From positions 825,176 through 889,175 of the forward strand of contig JAMPAU010000001.1 in assembly GCA_023667045.1 (NCBI GenBank): DNA of 64,000 nucleotides, read 5' to 3'. The notes beneath the pieces were generated by a model that was not told the origin of the DNA, did not search any database, and saw nothing but the letters and a program-made list of their open reading frames with translations. Made by a program: the position numbers and the translations under genes. Each line of letters starts with the position of its first letter. Position 1 is the first letter of the stretch. Below, piece by piece: positions 44,864-52,965 of this stretch. This stretch comes from Ruminococcus flavefaciens. GTDB lineage: Bacteria; Bacillota; Clostridia; Oscillospirales; Ruminococcaceae.

Positions 44864-45843
44864 AGTCTAAACAACTCCAAATTTTCAAATTTTTCAGCCA
44901 GTTCCTCCAGTTCGGACTTTTTACGCAAAACATCAAGCCATCTTTCCGGAATATCTTCATAGCCATACAGAATACCTGCAAGGCTACCCGTTATACCGCC
45001 GATAGTATCGGTATCATAGCCCATATTAATGGCTGTCAGCACAGCACTTTCATAATTATCCGTATTAAGAATGCTATATAATACAGACTCAAGAGTTGCT
45101 ACGACATAACCATTGTCTTCTGTAATATCCGTATCTTTGATATTAACGAAATCCGTATTTAGAATTTTCCTATGTGCGTGTACAGCATATTCTGAAAAAT
45201 ATTTACTGTAATCAATTTTCAGAATATTTTCAAACGCAAGTATCTTATTGTCAAAATGAATAATAGTTCTCATAAATTCCGTATAAATAAAACAGCTCAT
45301 CTTGCTTATATCGTGTGCGTGAGTAACTGAAGAAGCTTTACCTATAAAATCAGCAGTTTCCTTTTCCGGCATATCGGTTTTTATGATGTACAGCGAAAAC
45401 GGCAATATACGCATTAAAGAACCGTTGCCGTTATCATAAATTCCTGTACCTCCGCACTCAATAGCAAAACAGCCGTCTTTATAGCGTTCGAGAGATTCAG
45501 AAACACACCCACCAAGACCAAACGCCATATCAATTGAACAATATTGATTATGTTCCCACCAGTTCAGAAAATTCTGCATTATGTCATCATAGTCCACTCT
45601 GCCATTGTTTTTTACTATAGAATCCATTCCGGCAATAAGCATTGAAGTGTCATCGCTCCATGCACCAGAGGGAATTATTTCACTCCACTGGCTTTTGAAA
45701 GGAAGAAACCAGTCACAACCTATCATATCAAGCAGGCAAAGACGACGTACTTCGGCACGTGTAAGAAATTCCACAGGCACTCCCAGTGCGTCGCCGACTG
45801 CAAAACCTATCAGAGAATCTTTAGTAATATTTTTATTATTCAT
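44860..45843 (-). CDS. ADP-ribosylglycohydrolase family protein
   Basis: DraG-type hydrolase that removes ADP-ribose from targets. Magnesium-site motifs are GFAVGDALGVPVEF, WSDDTSMLIAG and GYDTDTIGGITGSLAG. Length 327 is normal. It is translationally coupled to the broken gene downstream. Such enzymes can act as immunity to ADP-ribosylating toxins, which would fit the neighbourhood, but no toxin is seen. Confidence 0.92.
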   Translation of the reverse strand: MNNKNITKDSLIGFAVGDALGVPVEFLTRAEVRRLCLLDMIGCDWFLPFKSQWSEIIPSGAWSDDTSMLIAGMDSIVKNNGRVDYDDIMQNFLNWWEHNQYCSIDMAFGLGGCVSESLERYKDGCFAIECGGTGIYDNGNGSLMRILPFSLYIIKTDMPEKETADFIGKASSVTHAHDISKMSCFIYTEFMRTIIHFDNKILAFENILKIDYSKYFSEYAVHAHRKILNTDFVNIKDTDITEDNGYVVATLESVLYSILNTDNYESAVLTAINMGYDTDTIGGITGSLAGILYGYEDIPERWLDVLRKKSELEELAEKFENLELFRL

Positions 45844-45869
45844 AATAAAATATCCTTTCTGCTTATAAA

Positions 45870-46145
45870 TTAAAATTCTGCCGGAAAACTTTCCGTCACA
45901 AGACTATACCATTCGGAATTTTTTATCTCGTCCGGAAAAGCTGTCCGTGAAACCGGCTTATCTCCGATATTAAAAAATTTTCTGTAACCGTTTTTATTGT
46001 TAAGATAGTCGTATACTGTATTAAATTCAAGCTCGCACTCCTCGCATATGACGGAACACTTCCCCGACTTGAAATTATAGATAATTTCCATTCGTCCGTA
46101 ACCTCTGCACAGCGGACACTCTCCCACATGATATACCTGCTCCAT
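45870..46145 (-). CDS. Small zinc-ribbon-like hypothetical protein
   Basis: A 91-residue protein with two CxxC pairs: GECPLCRGYGRM and VICEECELEF. GAGGT precedes the ATG. The pattern is a treble-clef or ribbon zinc site. No named family recognised. Confidence 0.65.
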   Translation of the reverse strand: MEQVYHVGECPLCRGYGRMEIIYNFKSGKCSVICEECELEFNTVYDYLNNKNGYRKFFNIGDKPVSRTAFPDEIKNSEWYSLVTESFPAEF

Positions 46146-46160
46146 ATTTATTACCTCGTC

Positions 46161-46562
46161 TTACTTGTAACCGTATACTATAAATATATTATTTTTCTCT
46201 GTATACGGAATGTTATATTTTTCAAGAATAGTTATTAATTCCTGTGTTTCGTCAATGACTTCCGGCGGTATGAGAAGCCCACGATGTTTAAGGATTACCG
46301 GCTTTATTTTCACCCACTCAATAAGGACGTTTTCTGTCAGTAAAAATGTTTCATACCAGTCGCCGTAATGATAAATACCCTTGTTTACGTCATCGCCTGT
46401 TGAATGGTCAATATCAATATATTTTATGTCATACGGCGGAGGAAAAGGCATATCATTCAGCATGGAATTTATCAATTCATTCCACTTTGTGTTGTTCATG
46501 TAACTGCATAAGTTTCTTCTTTCAAGAATATTCAAGACTTTATGTTTTAAATTATCAGCCAT
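46161..46562 (-). CDS. DUF6678-like protein, possible immunity protein
   Basis: The segment NNTKWNELINSMLND, followed by PFPPPYDIKYID and later LIEWVKIKP, matches my memory of DUF6678. Such genes occur as orphans in polymorphic toxin loci. The ATG at 46562 is preferred to an upstream ATG at 46604 in the preceding gene. Length 133. Role not established. Confidence 0.6.
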   Translation of the reverse strand: MADNLKHKVLNILERRNLCSYMNNTKWNELINSMLNDMPFPPPYDIKYIDIDHSTGDDVNKGIYHYGDWYETFLLTENVLIEWVKIKPVILKHRGLLIPPEVIDETQELITILEKYNIPYTEKNNIFIVYGYK

Positions 46563-46566
46563 TATT

Positions 46567-46944
46567 TCACTTCCAAAAACAAACAATAATATATCCCCAC
46601 ACAACCATAAAAAATATCTCCGTTAAAAACGAAAATATATAAACACGGACTTTCTTTTCAAGTTTTTTTATTTTCTGCACTCTGTACGCAACAACCAATA
46701 TAAAAAGTACAGCGAGAATAATTCCGGAAATACCGGTTATCCATATATCATTAAGGTCTACATAATGGAGTTTACCGCCGTTGTCGTCTGGGTTGTTGTG
46801 ATATGTAAGATATTCATTTAAGCTAAAAGCAAAATTTCCGATATTCAATAAAGCTCCTGTTCCGAAAAATCCCGACAAGAGCGTGGAAAGATACGCATAG
46901 GTTTTAAGTTCTGTTTCTTTTATTTCTTTTTCTGTGATTCTCAT
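46567..46944 (-). CDS. Hypothetical membrane protein
   Basis: A 125-residue protein with about three hydrophobic helices (LLSGFFGTGALLNIGNFAF, GISGIILAVLFILVVAY, FLTEIFFMVVWGYIIVC). The ATG at 46944 follows GGAG by 7 bases. It is coupled to the gene at 46949. No family recognised. Confidence 0.65.
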   Translation of the reverse strand: MRITEKEIKETELKTYAYLSTLLSGFFGTGALLNIGNFAFSLNEYLTYHNNPDDNGGKLHYVDLNDIWITGISGIILAVLFILVVAYRVQKIKKLEKKVRVYIFSFLTEIFFMVVWGYIIVCFWK

Positions 46945-46948
46945 TGTG

Positions 46949-47326
46949 TTACTCCTCAATAAGCTTTACGGAAATATCCCTGCACCACACATCAAAGGAA
47001 ATATCCTGCTCAAAGCTTGTGAAAAGAAAATGTCTGTAGTCGTAAGTTTCATGGTATTCTATTGTCAGACCACTCCAGAAGCCATTAAGTATATCAAAAC
47101 TCATCTCCCCTACAATGTCGATTAGTTTAACGTTTATTTTGTATTTGTGTTCCCTGTCCGTAAGAACCATATCTATGCAGTCGATATAATCAAAAGTCTT
47201 TTCATAGTCAAACTCTTTACCGTAATTAAGGCTTACAATATTCCCGAAATGATAAAAACCGTGATAATTTCTGGGAAGTTTTTTCAGCAGTTCTTCCATG
47301 CCCTTTATCTGTGTAAGATGTTTCAT
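46949..47326 (-). CDS. Hypothetical protein, immunity-like
   Basis: A 125-residue soluble protein with aromatic-rich strands (PRNYHGFYHFGNIVSLNYG, HETYDYRHFLFTSFEQD). AGAGGT precedes the ATG. The size, aromatic content and neighbours suggest an immunity or small-ligand protein; this is inference only. Confidence 0.55.
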   Translation of the reverse strand: MKHLTQIKGMEELLKKLPRNYHGFYHFGNIVSLNYGKEFDYEKTFDYIDCIDMVLTDREHKYKINVKLIDIVGEMSFDILNGFWSGLTIEYHETYDYRHFLFTSFEQDISFDVWCRDISVKLIEE

Positions 47327-47409
47327 TTTTTACCTCTCATAAATAAAATTAAAAACAAAATTATATTATGGATAATTATATCATGTTATACAGTAAAAGT
47401 CAACGAAAA

Positions 47410-47447
47410 ACCCACAGCAGAAGTATTTTTCCGCTGTGGGTCTTTCT
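47410..47447. terminator. Terminator of the sigma/dockerin operon
   Basis: Stem ACCCACAGC/GCTGTGGGT with flanking A and T tracts, 18 bases after the dockerin protein stop on the minus strand. Confidence 0.85.
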
Positions 47448-47458
47448 ATTTATTTAAA

Positions 47459-49726
47459 TTAAGTATTAATAGGTTGTTTTTCTTCCAGTGTCCACATCTG
47501 AATCTGCAATGCGTCTTTGGGTGTAACACCATCGCCAGTATTACAAACGTCCGCATTATATGCACCCTTTGTGGTAAGTTTATATTCGTTAGGATTTGAA
47601 AGCGACTGCATTATAAGCACTGCATCTGCCAGAGTAACTTTGCCGTCCTCATTTGCATCGCCGGAACGTTCTTCATCAAAAACACTGATATTTTCATCAT
47701 AGTTAATTGAATCAAAATCGTCTTCCTTAGCTCTTATAAGGCTTTCAATATGAGCCTGATATGCACTTCCGGAATCAGCGATTTCTTCGGTATGTTCCAT
47801 TATATAGAACTGTCCTGCTGTAAGTTCGTACAGAGTAGGTATATCATCATGGACTCCGTAATTTTGGTCAATGTTGTTCCATACTTCTACCGGAAGGATA
47901 CTATGTTCTGCTGTTATTCCTGAAGCTATATCGCTCCAGTAAATATTCATGTCGAAATAGTCGATGTAGTCAACTGCTCCGTCCATATTTACATCGGGAG
48001 CCGGACGAGTGCCGTTTTCAATTTCTGAACAGAATGTATCATAGAACGGATTGAATATATCCATATCAAGATAAATCTGACGGTCGTTTTCTATGTCTAC
48101 TGCCGGTCCTGTATTATCGCTTACTTGTATACCGATTAATTTAGCACCGTTTCTCATAGTCAGCGGTAAATTATAATATGCTTCATAATCCTCGATATTG
48201 TTCTTGCAGTATTCTAATGTGAAATACTCCGGCTTTATTTCTATATGATTTAAAATGTAAGACGCTACTTTATCCTCAAACCACATTCTGTTATAATGGT
48301 ACGGAACAAGGTGTTCTGACAAATAGTAGAAGAAAGTATTGCACCTTTCAATTTCTTCTTCTGTAAGAATTTCATAAAAATACTGCTGAGTTTCTTCACT
48401 GTTTGGTCGTCTGCAATATACTTCCATGCAGTAAACATCATCAATATCAAGCTCACCGTTTCCGTTAATATCAAAGTCTATCGTACCGTTCTGATAAAGT
48501 TCGTCCATCAGATAATATTCAGCCTGAAGGTACATCACATGATAGTACATACGCATAGGGAAACAATAAGCCGGTATCTCCTTATACTCTGTGAAATTAA
48601 TCAACTGTTCTTCAGATATAAGCGGTGCAATGTCGGGGTCGTAATATGCAGGGTCGAGGTATTCCATTCTGATGTTGCCGTCCACTATGAAGTAACGCAT
48701 AAGGCTTAACGTATCATCAAAGTTAACCTCTCCGTCTCTGTTATAGTCAGCTATGCTTTCGATACGCTGAATTATTTCAGGGTCTATATTCTCCTTGTAA
48801 GAATAATACTGTGAGCAGTAGGAATCGAGCAGGTAGCAGTCCATGATGTCAAATTCGCCGTTGCCGTTGATATCGACATCAAGTTCACCGCTTTCCATTT
48901 CAGCGAAGATTGTATCTTCACCAGACCAGTATCTGCTGGGATTAACGCTGAAATCCACAGTTGATGCATTGCTTATCACGGGTACAGCCGAAAGCGACAT
49001 TGCAAGTGCTGTCGCAAAAGATGAAAGTTTTTTCATTTTCAAACTTCTCTCATAATAAATATCTTGTGACGTAATTGTAGTTTCCGTCACGCTTGTGTAA
49101 GTTTGTGTTTCTGTGCTGATAGTTGTCTGTGTTGTTGTTTTAGCAGTTGTCTGCTTTATAGTGTTGGTGGTAGTTGCTTTTGACGTTTTAGCGGTTGTTT
49201 TCTCTGATGTACTGGTAGTTGTTTTTGACGTTTTAGTGGTTGTTTTCTCTGATGTACTGATAGTTGTTTGTGTAGTTTCCTGTAAATCTTCTGAATGTGT
49301 GTCTGTAGGAACTGAAGAAATTTCTTCAGAAGCTGTGGCAACGCTTATATTATTATCCGTAAATAAATCATCTGGTGCTGTTGTTGCTGAATAAAATACA
49401 GCCGGACTGCCTGTAGTATTAGAGGTTGAAACTGTTACAGACAGAGTGACATTGTTTTTTTCTGTTACAAAAGCAGTGGTCTGTGTAATAACCGGTATAT
49501 CATTTTCTGAAACATCTTGACTATCTATAACAGCAGGATAATCATAATCCATAGCATTTTTTAAAGAATGATTATTCCACAAGCCTAAACCAGCAATAAT
49601 AACAGCACACAATCCCGAAACTGCAAATGAAGTCCTTTTTATAAATTCCGTCCTTCTGTGTTTTTTTTCAAGAATAGCGTCACCTTTTTTGAATACTCTT
49701 TCTGCTATATCCTCATAGTTCTTCAT
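47459..49726 (-). CDS. Anti-sigma-like membrane protein fused to a multi-EF-hand dockerin protein
   Basis: The start at 49726 (MKNYEDIAERVFKKG) overlaps the sigma factor end by 14 bases and follows GAGAGGG by 8. Residues 1-31 are cytoplasmic and basic, a membrane helix spans about 32-50, and a Thr/Ser-rich stretch runs to about 225. At residue 231 a second N-terminus-like sequence appears: MKKLSSFATALAMSLSAV ending NAS, a textbook signal peptide, with GAGAAG 7 bases ahead of its ATG (49036). The rest holds several calcium-loop-like units (DINGNGEFDIMD, DYNRDGEVNFDD, DINGNGELDIDD, DVNMDGAVDYID). It ends in a dockerin with GDANEDGKVTLADAVLIMQ. Either one fused sensor or two proteins in one frame. 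Confidence 0.75.
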   Translation of the reverse strand: MKNYEDIAERVFKKGDAILEKKHRRTEFIKRTSFAVSGLCAVIIAGLGLWNNHSLKNAMDYDYPAVIDSQDVSENDIPVITQTTAFVTEKNNVTLSVTVSTSNTTGSPAVFYSATTAPDDLFTDNNISVATASEEISSVPTDTHSEDLQETTQTTISTSEKTTTKTSKTTTSTSEKTTAKTSKATTTNTIKQTTAKTTTQTTISTETQTYTSVTETTITSQDIYYERSLKMKKLSSFATALAMSLSAVPVISNASTVDFSVNPSRYWSGEDTIFAEMESGELDVDINGNGEFDIMDCYLLDSYCSQYYSYKENIDPEIIQRIESIADYNRDGEVNFDDTLSLMRYFIVDGNIRMEYLDPAYYDPDIAPLISEEQLINFTEYKEIPAYCFPMRMYYHVMYLQAEYYLMDELYQNGTIDFDINGNGELDIDDVYCMEVYCRRPNSEETQQYFYEILTEEEIERCNTFFYYLSEHLVPYHYNRMWFEDKVASYILNHIEIKPEYFTLEYCKNNIEDYEAYYNLPLTMRNGAKLIGIQVSDNTGPAVDIENDRQIYLDMDIFNPFYDTFCSEIENGTRPAPDVNMDGAVDYIDYFDMNIYWSDIASGITAEHSILPVEVWNNIDQNYGVHDDIPTLYELTAGQFYIMEHTEEIADSGSAYQAHIESLIRAKEDDFDSINYDENISVFDEERSGDANEDGKVTLADAVLIMQSLSNPNEYKLTTKGAYNADVCNTGDGVTPKDALQIQMWTLEEKQPINT

Positions 49727-50267
49727 AGCTGAAACCCTCTCTTTCAAGCTCTGATTTAAGAGATTTTTTTGCCCTGTAAAGCAAATAAGTAATCTGACGA
49801 TTAGTTTTATGCATAATCTTTGCGGTCTGTGAAGTGTCAAACTCCTCAAAGTATACCAGATAAAGCACCTGCTTGTAATCTGAATTAAGCTTTTCCATTG
49901 TCTTATGAAGTATAATTTTCTGTTCGTCTTTTATATAATTGCTTTCGATTTCTTCCTTGTCAGCAAGACTGTAAAAATCGTCAACCGGAACTGAAACATT
50001 TTTCGAGTTTTTTCTTATATAATCGACTGCCGTAAATCTTCCTATTGAGTAAAGCCAAGTTTTAAATGTGCTTTTTCCCGAAAATTTAGGTTTTTTTACA
50101 TAAAGCTTGATAAACACTTCTTCCGCAATTTCTTCAGCGATACAAATATTGTCAGTAAAACTTCCTATATACAAAACCATTCCATCTCTGTATTCACGGA
50201 TTATCTCAGTAAGAGCATTCTTATCACCTTCAAGAAAACGGCGGTAGCTACTTGCACCGTTATCCAT
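49713..50267 (-). CDS. ECF-type RNA polymerase sigma factor
   Basis: A 184-residue group IV sigma factor. Region 2 includes AEEVFIKLYVKKPKFSGK and FKTWLYSIGRFTAVDYIR; region 4 includes KLNSDYKQVLYLVYFEEF and an HTH ending TNRQITYLLYRAKKSL. It would direct polymerase to a specific regulon and is likely held by the membrane protein encoded next. Its own upstream region carries an ECF-like promoter, suggesting autoregulation. Confidence 0.92.
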   Translation of the reverse strand: MDNGASSYRRFLEGDKNALTEIIREYRDGMVLYIGSFTDNICIAEEIAEEVFIKLYVKKPKFSGKSTFKTWLYSIGRFTAVDYIRKNSKNVSVPVDDFYSLADKEEIESNYIKDEQKIILHKTMEKLNSDYKQVLYLVYFEEFDTSQTAKIMHKTNRQITYLLYRAKKSLKSELEREGFSYEEL

Positions 50268-50302
50268 GTATTTCCCCTTTCCGAAAATATATCTTCACTA
50301 CT

Positions 50303-50330
50303 TAGTCGTACAGCTATGGAAATTGTTGCA
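50303..50330 (-). promoter_or_regulatory. ECF-type promoter of the sigma factor operon
   Basis: On the minus strand TGCAAC (50325-50330) with the AAC core, followed by an AATTT tract, a 16-bp spacer and CGACTA (50303-50308). No sigma-A hexamers overlap it. The arrangement fits ECF promoters and autoregulation. Confidence 0.55.
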
Positions 50331-50383
50331 GTTATTTTCAAAAAAATTTTTTTATGGATTTTCCTGCTTATAATATTGCATAA

Positions 50384-50410
50384 AAAACTGCCGTATATTC
50401 CGGCAGCAGC
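50384..50410 (-). terminator. Terminator of the SUKH gene
   Basis: Stem CTGCCG/CGGCAG; on the minus strand it is followed by T6. It lies about 20 bases after the SUKH gene stop. Confidence 0.8.
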
Positions 50411-50425
50411 TTTTATTTATGTAAT

Positions 50426-50905
50426 TTAAATGTCGTGTAAAAGGTCGTTTATAAACTCAGTAAAGCTTCCGGCGAGTTTATCTGAAACTTTAATAATGTT
50501 ATCATAGTTAAAATCAAGGCTTTTGTCTTTGTCATAGTCGTAAATCTCGGTCTCATCGCCGAGCAGTTCATGCGAACACTGATAAACCGGTAAATTATCA
50601 TCATTCAAGTCAATGCATATGCTGTCGCCGTCAAAAGTCGAGGCAAACGTAAAAAATCCGAACGGAAATATATTAGCTCCGGCAACGTAATTGATGTTCT
50701 CGTCATACAGACGATTAATGCCATAGAATACAAAATCAGAAAATTCAAACTCACCGTCCGGCATAGCAGTGGTGTATACTTCCGTGATAATATCCGGCAG
50801 TCTGTCAGAAGAAATTTCTTTAAATTTAAGTAATTCGTCGTCATTCGGCTTTATAAAAGATATGCCGTCAATTTTTTTCAGAAAATTTAAAAATATGTTT
50901 TCCAT
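50426..50905 (-). CDS. SUKH/SMI1-KNR4 family protein, likely immunity protein
   Basis: A 159-residue acidic protein with the SUKH fold pattern: an N-terminal helix, ANIFPFGFFTFAS, DGDSICIDLND and a C-terminal SFTEFINDLL. SUKH proteins neutralise a broad range of contact-dependent toxins. GGAGC precedes the ATG. No toxin gene adjoins it, so it may be an orphan immunity gene. Confidence 0.8.
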   Translation of the reverse strand: MENIFLNFLKKIDGISFIKPNDDELLKFKEISSDRLPDIITEVYTTAMPDGEFEFSDFVFYGINRLYDENINYVAGANIFPFGFFTFASTFDGDSICIDLNDDNLPVYQCSHELLGDETEIYDYDKDKSLDFNYDNIIKVSDKLAGSFTEFINDLLHDI

Positions 50906-50930
50906 AGTTCCGCTCCTTATTGATATAATA

Positions 50931-50966
50931 AAAAACTGCTCACAGAAAGATTTCCGGAGCAGTGAA
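50931..50966 (-). terminator. Terminator of the yjdF locus
   Basis: Stem ACTGCTC/GAGCAGT followed on the minus strand by T6, nine bases after the ancestral yjdF stop. Confidence 0.85.
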
Positions 50967-50974
50967 AAAGCAAA

Positions 50975-51388
50975 TCAGTGACCTTTGTGTTTAGCTTTTT
51001 TCTTCTGCTGTTTTAGTTCAAACTGATACTGCTTTTCCTTTTCACGTTTTTCTTTGCGGAAATCACGGCGTTTAGTCTGCATTGACTCCTGCTGTAATTT
51101 TAGTGCCTGTTGTGACTTTGTACCTATGCTGACGTTCTGCATCTTTTTTTACTTCACGCTGTAAACGTTTCGGATTTTTTGAAGATTCCCTTACAGTGAC
51201 GGCAACCTCCGGACTGAATTTAATTCTGCTGTAATACGTAAGAATAAAAGAATAAATTTCCACCGGATTAGGTTCTGCTCCGAAAGTCACTTTACAGATA
51301 GACATTTTTTCAGCAGTTACATTTTCAAAAATACCTGTCCAAAACTGCCCATCAAAAAAACCGTGAATGTTCCATGAGTTTTTCCCAT
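50975..51388 (-). pseudogene. yjdF: yjdF (DUF2992) with two frameshifts
   Basis: The gene starts at ATG 51388 after AAAGGAGG. Reading MGKTHGTFTVFF then needs one extra base in a T run to continue as DGQFWTGIFENVTAEKMS, so a 1-base deletion broke it. The middle (KVTFGAEPNPVEIYSFIL to NPKRLQREVKKDAERQ) is intact as a 77-codon frame at 51072-51305. A second frameshift after AERQH is needed to reach GTKSQQALKLQQES and the Lys-rich end QQKKKAKHKGH. The parts are in the order of Bacillus YjdF. Both shifts could be errors, but two together suggest a decayed gene. Confidence 0.85.
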
Positions 51389-51419
51389 AGAAACGCCCTC
51401 CTTTTTAAATGATGACAAG

Positions 51420-51522
51420 GAATGGACGACCTAAGGAGGAAGGTTACTTACATATGAAAAAATGCGTCCGGACTACCTACCGGCTCTGTGCTTGCACACG
51501 TTGTGTTTTTATCCCTGTCTAT
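51420..51522 (-). promoter_or_regulatory. yjdF-motif riboswitch (azaaromatic sensor)
   Basis: The leader upstream of yjdF contains GACAGGGATAAAAACACAACG, then GTGTGCAAGCAC, CCGGTAGGTAGTCCGGACGC and later TAACCTTCCTCCTTAGG, which fits the yjdF RNA motif as I remember it. That class binds azaaromatic compounds and controls yjdF, probably at translation because the 3' part faces the ribosome binding site. Conserved blocks look intact even though the gene is not. Confidence 0.78.
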
Positions 51523-51528
51523 GTAAAT

Positions 51529-51557
51529 ATTATAATGTATAATCAGATAAAAGTCAA
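51529..51557 (-). promoter_or_regulatory. Promoter of the yjdF riboswitch
   Basis: On the minus strand TTGACT (51552-51557), 17-bp spacer and TATAAT (51529-51534), immediately upstream of the riboswitch. Confidence 0.8.
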
Positions 51558-52651
51558 TCTGTTTCAATTATGGCTTTTCCGTTTTCATAGTCAACGGTAA
51601 TTTTAATGCCGAAAAGATAATAATAGTCCGCAATTGTGAGACTGCATAAATCTTCACTTAAATACTCATCTATTTCACCCTCCGGAATAAACAGCTCACC
51701 ATTTTTATAAACCGAAAAAATACTGTAATCATAGCCATTGCCTTTGGTGCGTATTATTGTTATTTTGTCATCACCTTTTTCAATGCGGAGTTTGTCGCCA
51801 TTTGGATTAAATGTATACCCTGATAATTCGCATAAAGTCCGGAGCTGTTTAAATTCCATTTCTTCATGTAATGGCACAGTATCCTGAATAGTATATCCAC
51901 GATTATACGTTCCCTTTTCTAAAAAAGCAACCTGTCTGTCGTCTGAATATACCGATATTTTGCCAATATTTTTATAGACTTCCCAGCCTGAAAAACGCTT
52001 TTCGGCAATATAAATAAAATCCTCCTTATCCGTGACTTGCGGTATTTGTTCAGTACGGAATTTAAGTTTACCGAGTTCCTCACCGTCTTTATCAACAAGA
52101 TATATTGCCGGAATAACTGATGTATCAAAATCATCGCCGATAATTCCGCAATCAGACAAAACAGCTTTGTCATTCTGTACCACACTGAATGCACGTTCTG
52201 CAACAGGTCTTATGTCCTCATATTCCGGAACATTAACATAAAATCCCGCATATCGTTCACCGTATGAGCTTATATCATAGAAATATTTAAAATCAAATTC
52301 AAAGTCTTCTAATGGTTCATATAATTCCGGCTGTGAAATAAGTTCCTGCACGCAATAATCGTCTGCAATGCAACGTGTTCCCATAACCATGCCCCTGACA
52401 AAATGATATACATGAAATTCAAGCCCGTTTTCGTCCGCATACACCTCAACATCAACTTTATTTTCTGTATCAGATTTTTCATTCAGATGATTATGCTTCT
52501 CACATGGATATTTTTCATTCGATACAAACGTAAATTCTTTATGGTAGCGGTTTTCAAGATATTTAATAACATCTTCTTTGTTCATATCCTTACTGCAACC
52601 CGTCAGCGTAAAAGCCATAAAGCACAAAATCAATAAAATAAATTTTTTCAT
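51554..52651 (-). CDS. Putative lipoprotein with copper-amine-oxidase-like C-terminal domain
   Basis: The signal MKKFILLILCFMAFTLTGCS ends in a lipobox at Cys19. The C-terminal about 90 residues (LCELSGYTFNPNGDKLRIEKG and the YYYLFGIKITVDYENGKAI end) resemble the small stalk domains called copper amine oxidase N-terminal domains in Clostridia. The middle is unrecognised. The ATG overlaps the stop of the preceding gene by one base. Confidence 0.7.
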   Translation of the reverse strand: MKKFILLILCFMAFTLTGCSKDMNKEDVIKYLENRYHKEFTFVSNEKYPCEKHNHLNEKSDTENKVDVEVYADENGLEFHVYHFVRGMVMGTRCIADDYCVQELISQPELYEPLEDFEFDFKYFYDISSYGERYAGFYVNVPEYEDIRPVAERAFSVVQNDKAVLSDCGIIGDDFDTSVIPAIYLVDKDGEELGKLKFRTEQIPQVTDKEDFIYIAEKRFSGWEVYKNIGKISVYSDDRQVAFLEKGTYNRGYTIQDTVPLHEEMEFKQLRTLCELSGYTFNPNGDKLRIEKGDDKITIIRTKGNGYDYSIFSVYKNGELFIPEGEIDEYLSEDLCSLTIADYYYLFGIKITVDYENGKAIIETD

Positions 52652-52965
52652 TATTCACCGACTTCCGTAAAAACACACGACAAATCTTTTTCCGTCCGGA
52701 TTATATCATCAATAACAGAAATAATTATATCTTTTTTCATTTCGGAAACAAAAACAGGTTTGTCAGCTAAAAAATACCTGCCCGAAAGAAATTCGCCTGT
52801 TGACTGATTTTTCCGTGACAGGCTTAATAAATTCTGATATGTAAAAAAAGTTGCACACCACTTTGTGCCGTCGCTCAACTCAAAGACAACATCAGAGTTT
52901 GTATCGTGTTCATCATAGCCGTCTGCCCATTCTTCAAACTCATACCATATGCTTTTTATTTTCAT
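52651..52965 (-). CDS. Hypothetical protein, immunity-like
   Basis: A 104-residue protein beginning MKIKSIWYEFEEWADGY, then VVFELSDGTKWCATFFTY and RYFLADKPVFVSE. Similar short genes lie beside immunity genes in Firmicutes from memory; I cannot name a family. AGGAGC precedes the ATG. It is coupled to the lipoprotein. Confidence 0.6.
   Translation of the reverse strand: MKIKSIWYEFEEWADGYDEHDTNSDVVFELSDGTKWCATFFTYQNLLSLSRKNQSTGEFLSGRYFLADKPVFVSEMKKDIIISVIDDIIRTEKDLSCVFTEVGE

Noticed and set aside
49113-49394. Val-rich frame opposite the Thr-rich stalk
   Set aside because: Antisense of repeated Thr codons; low complexity, no ribosome site.
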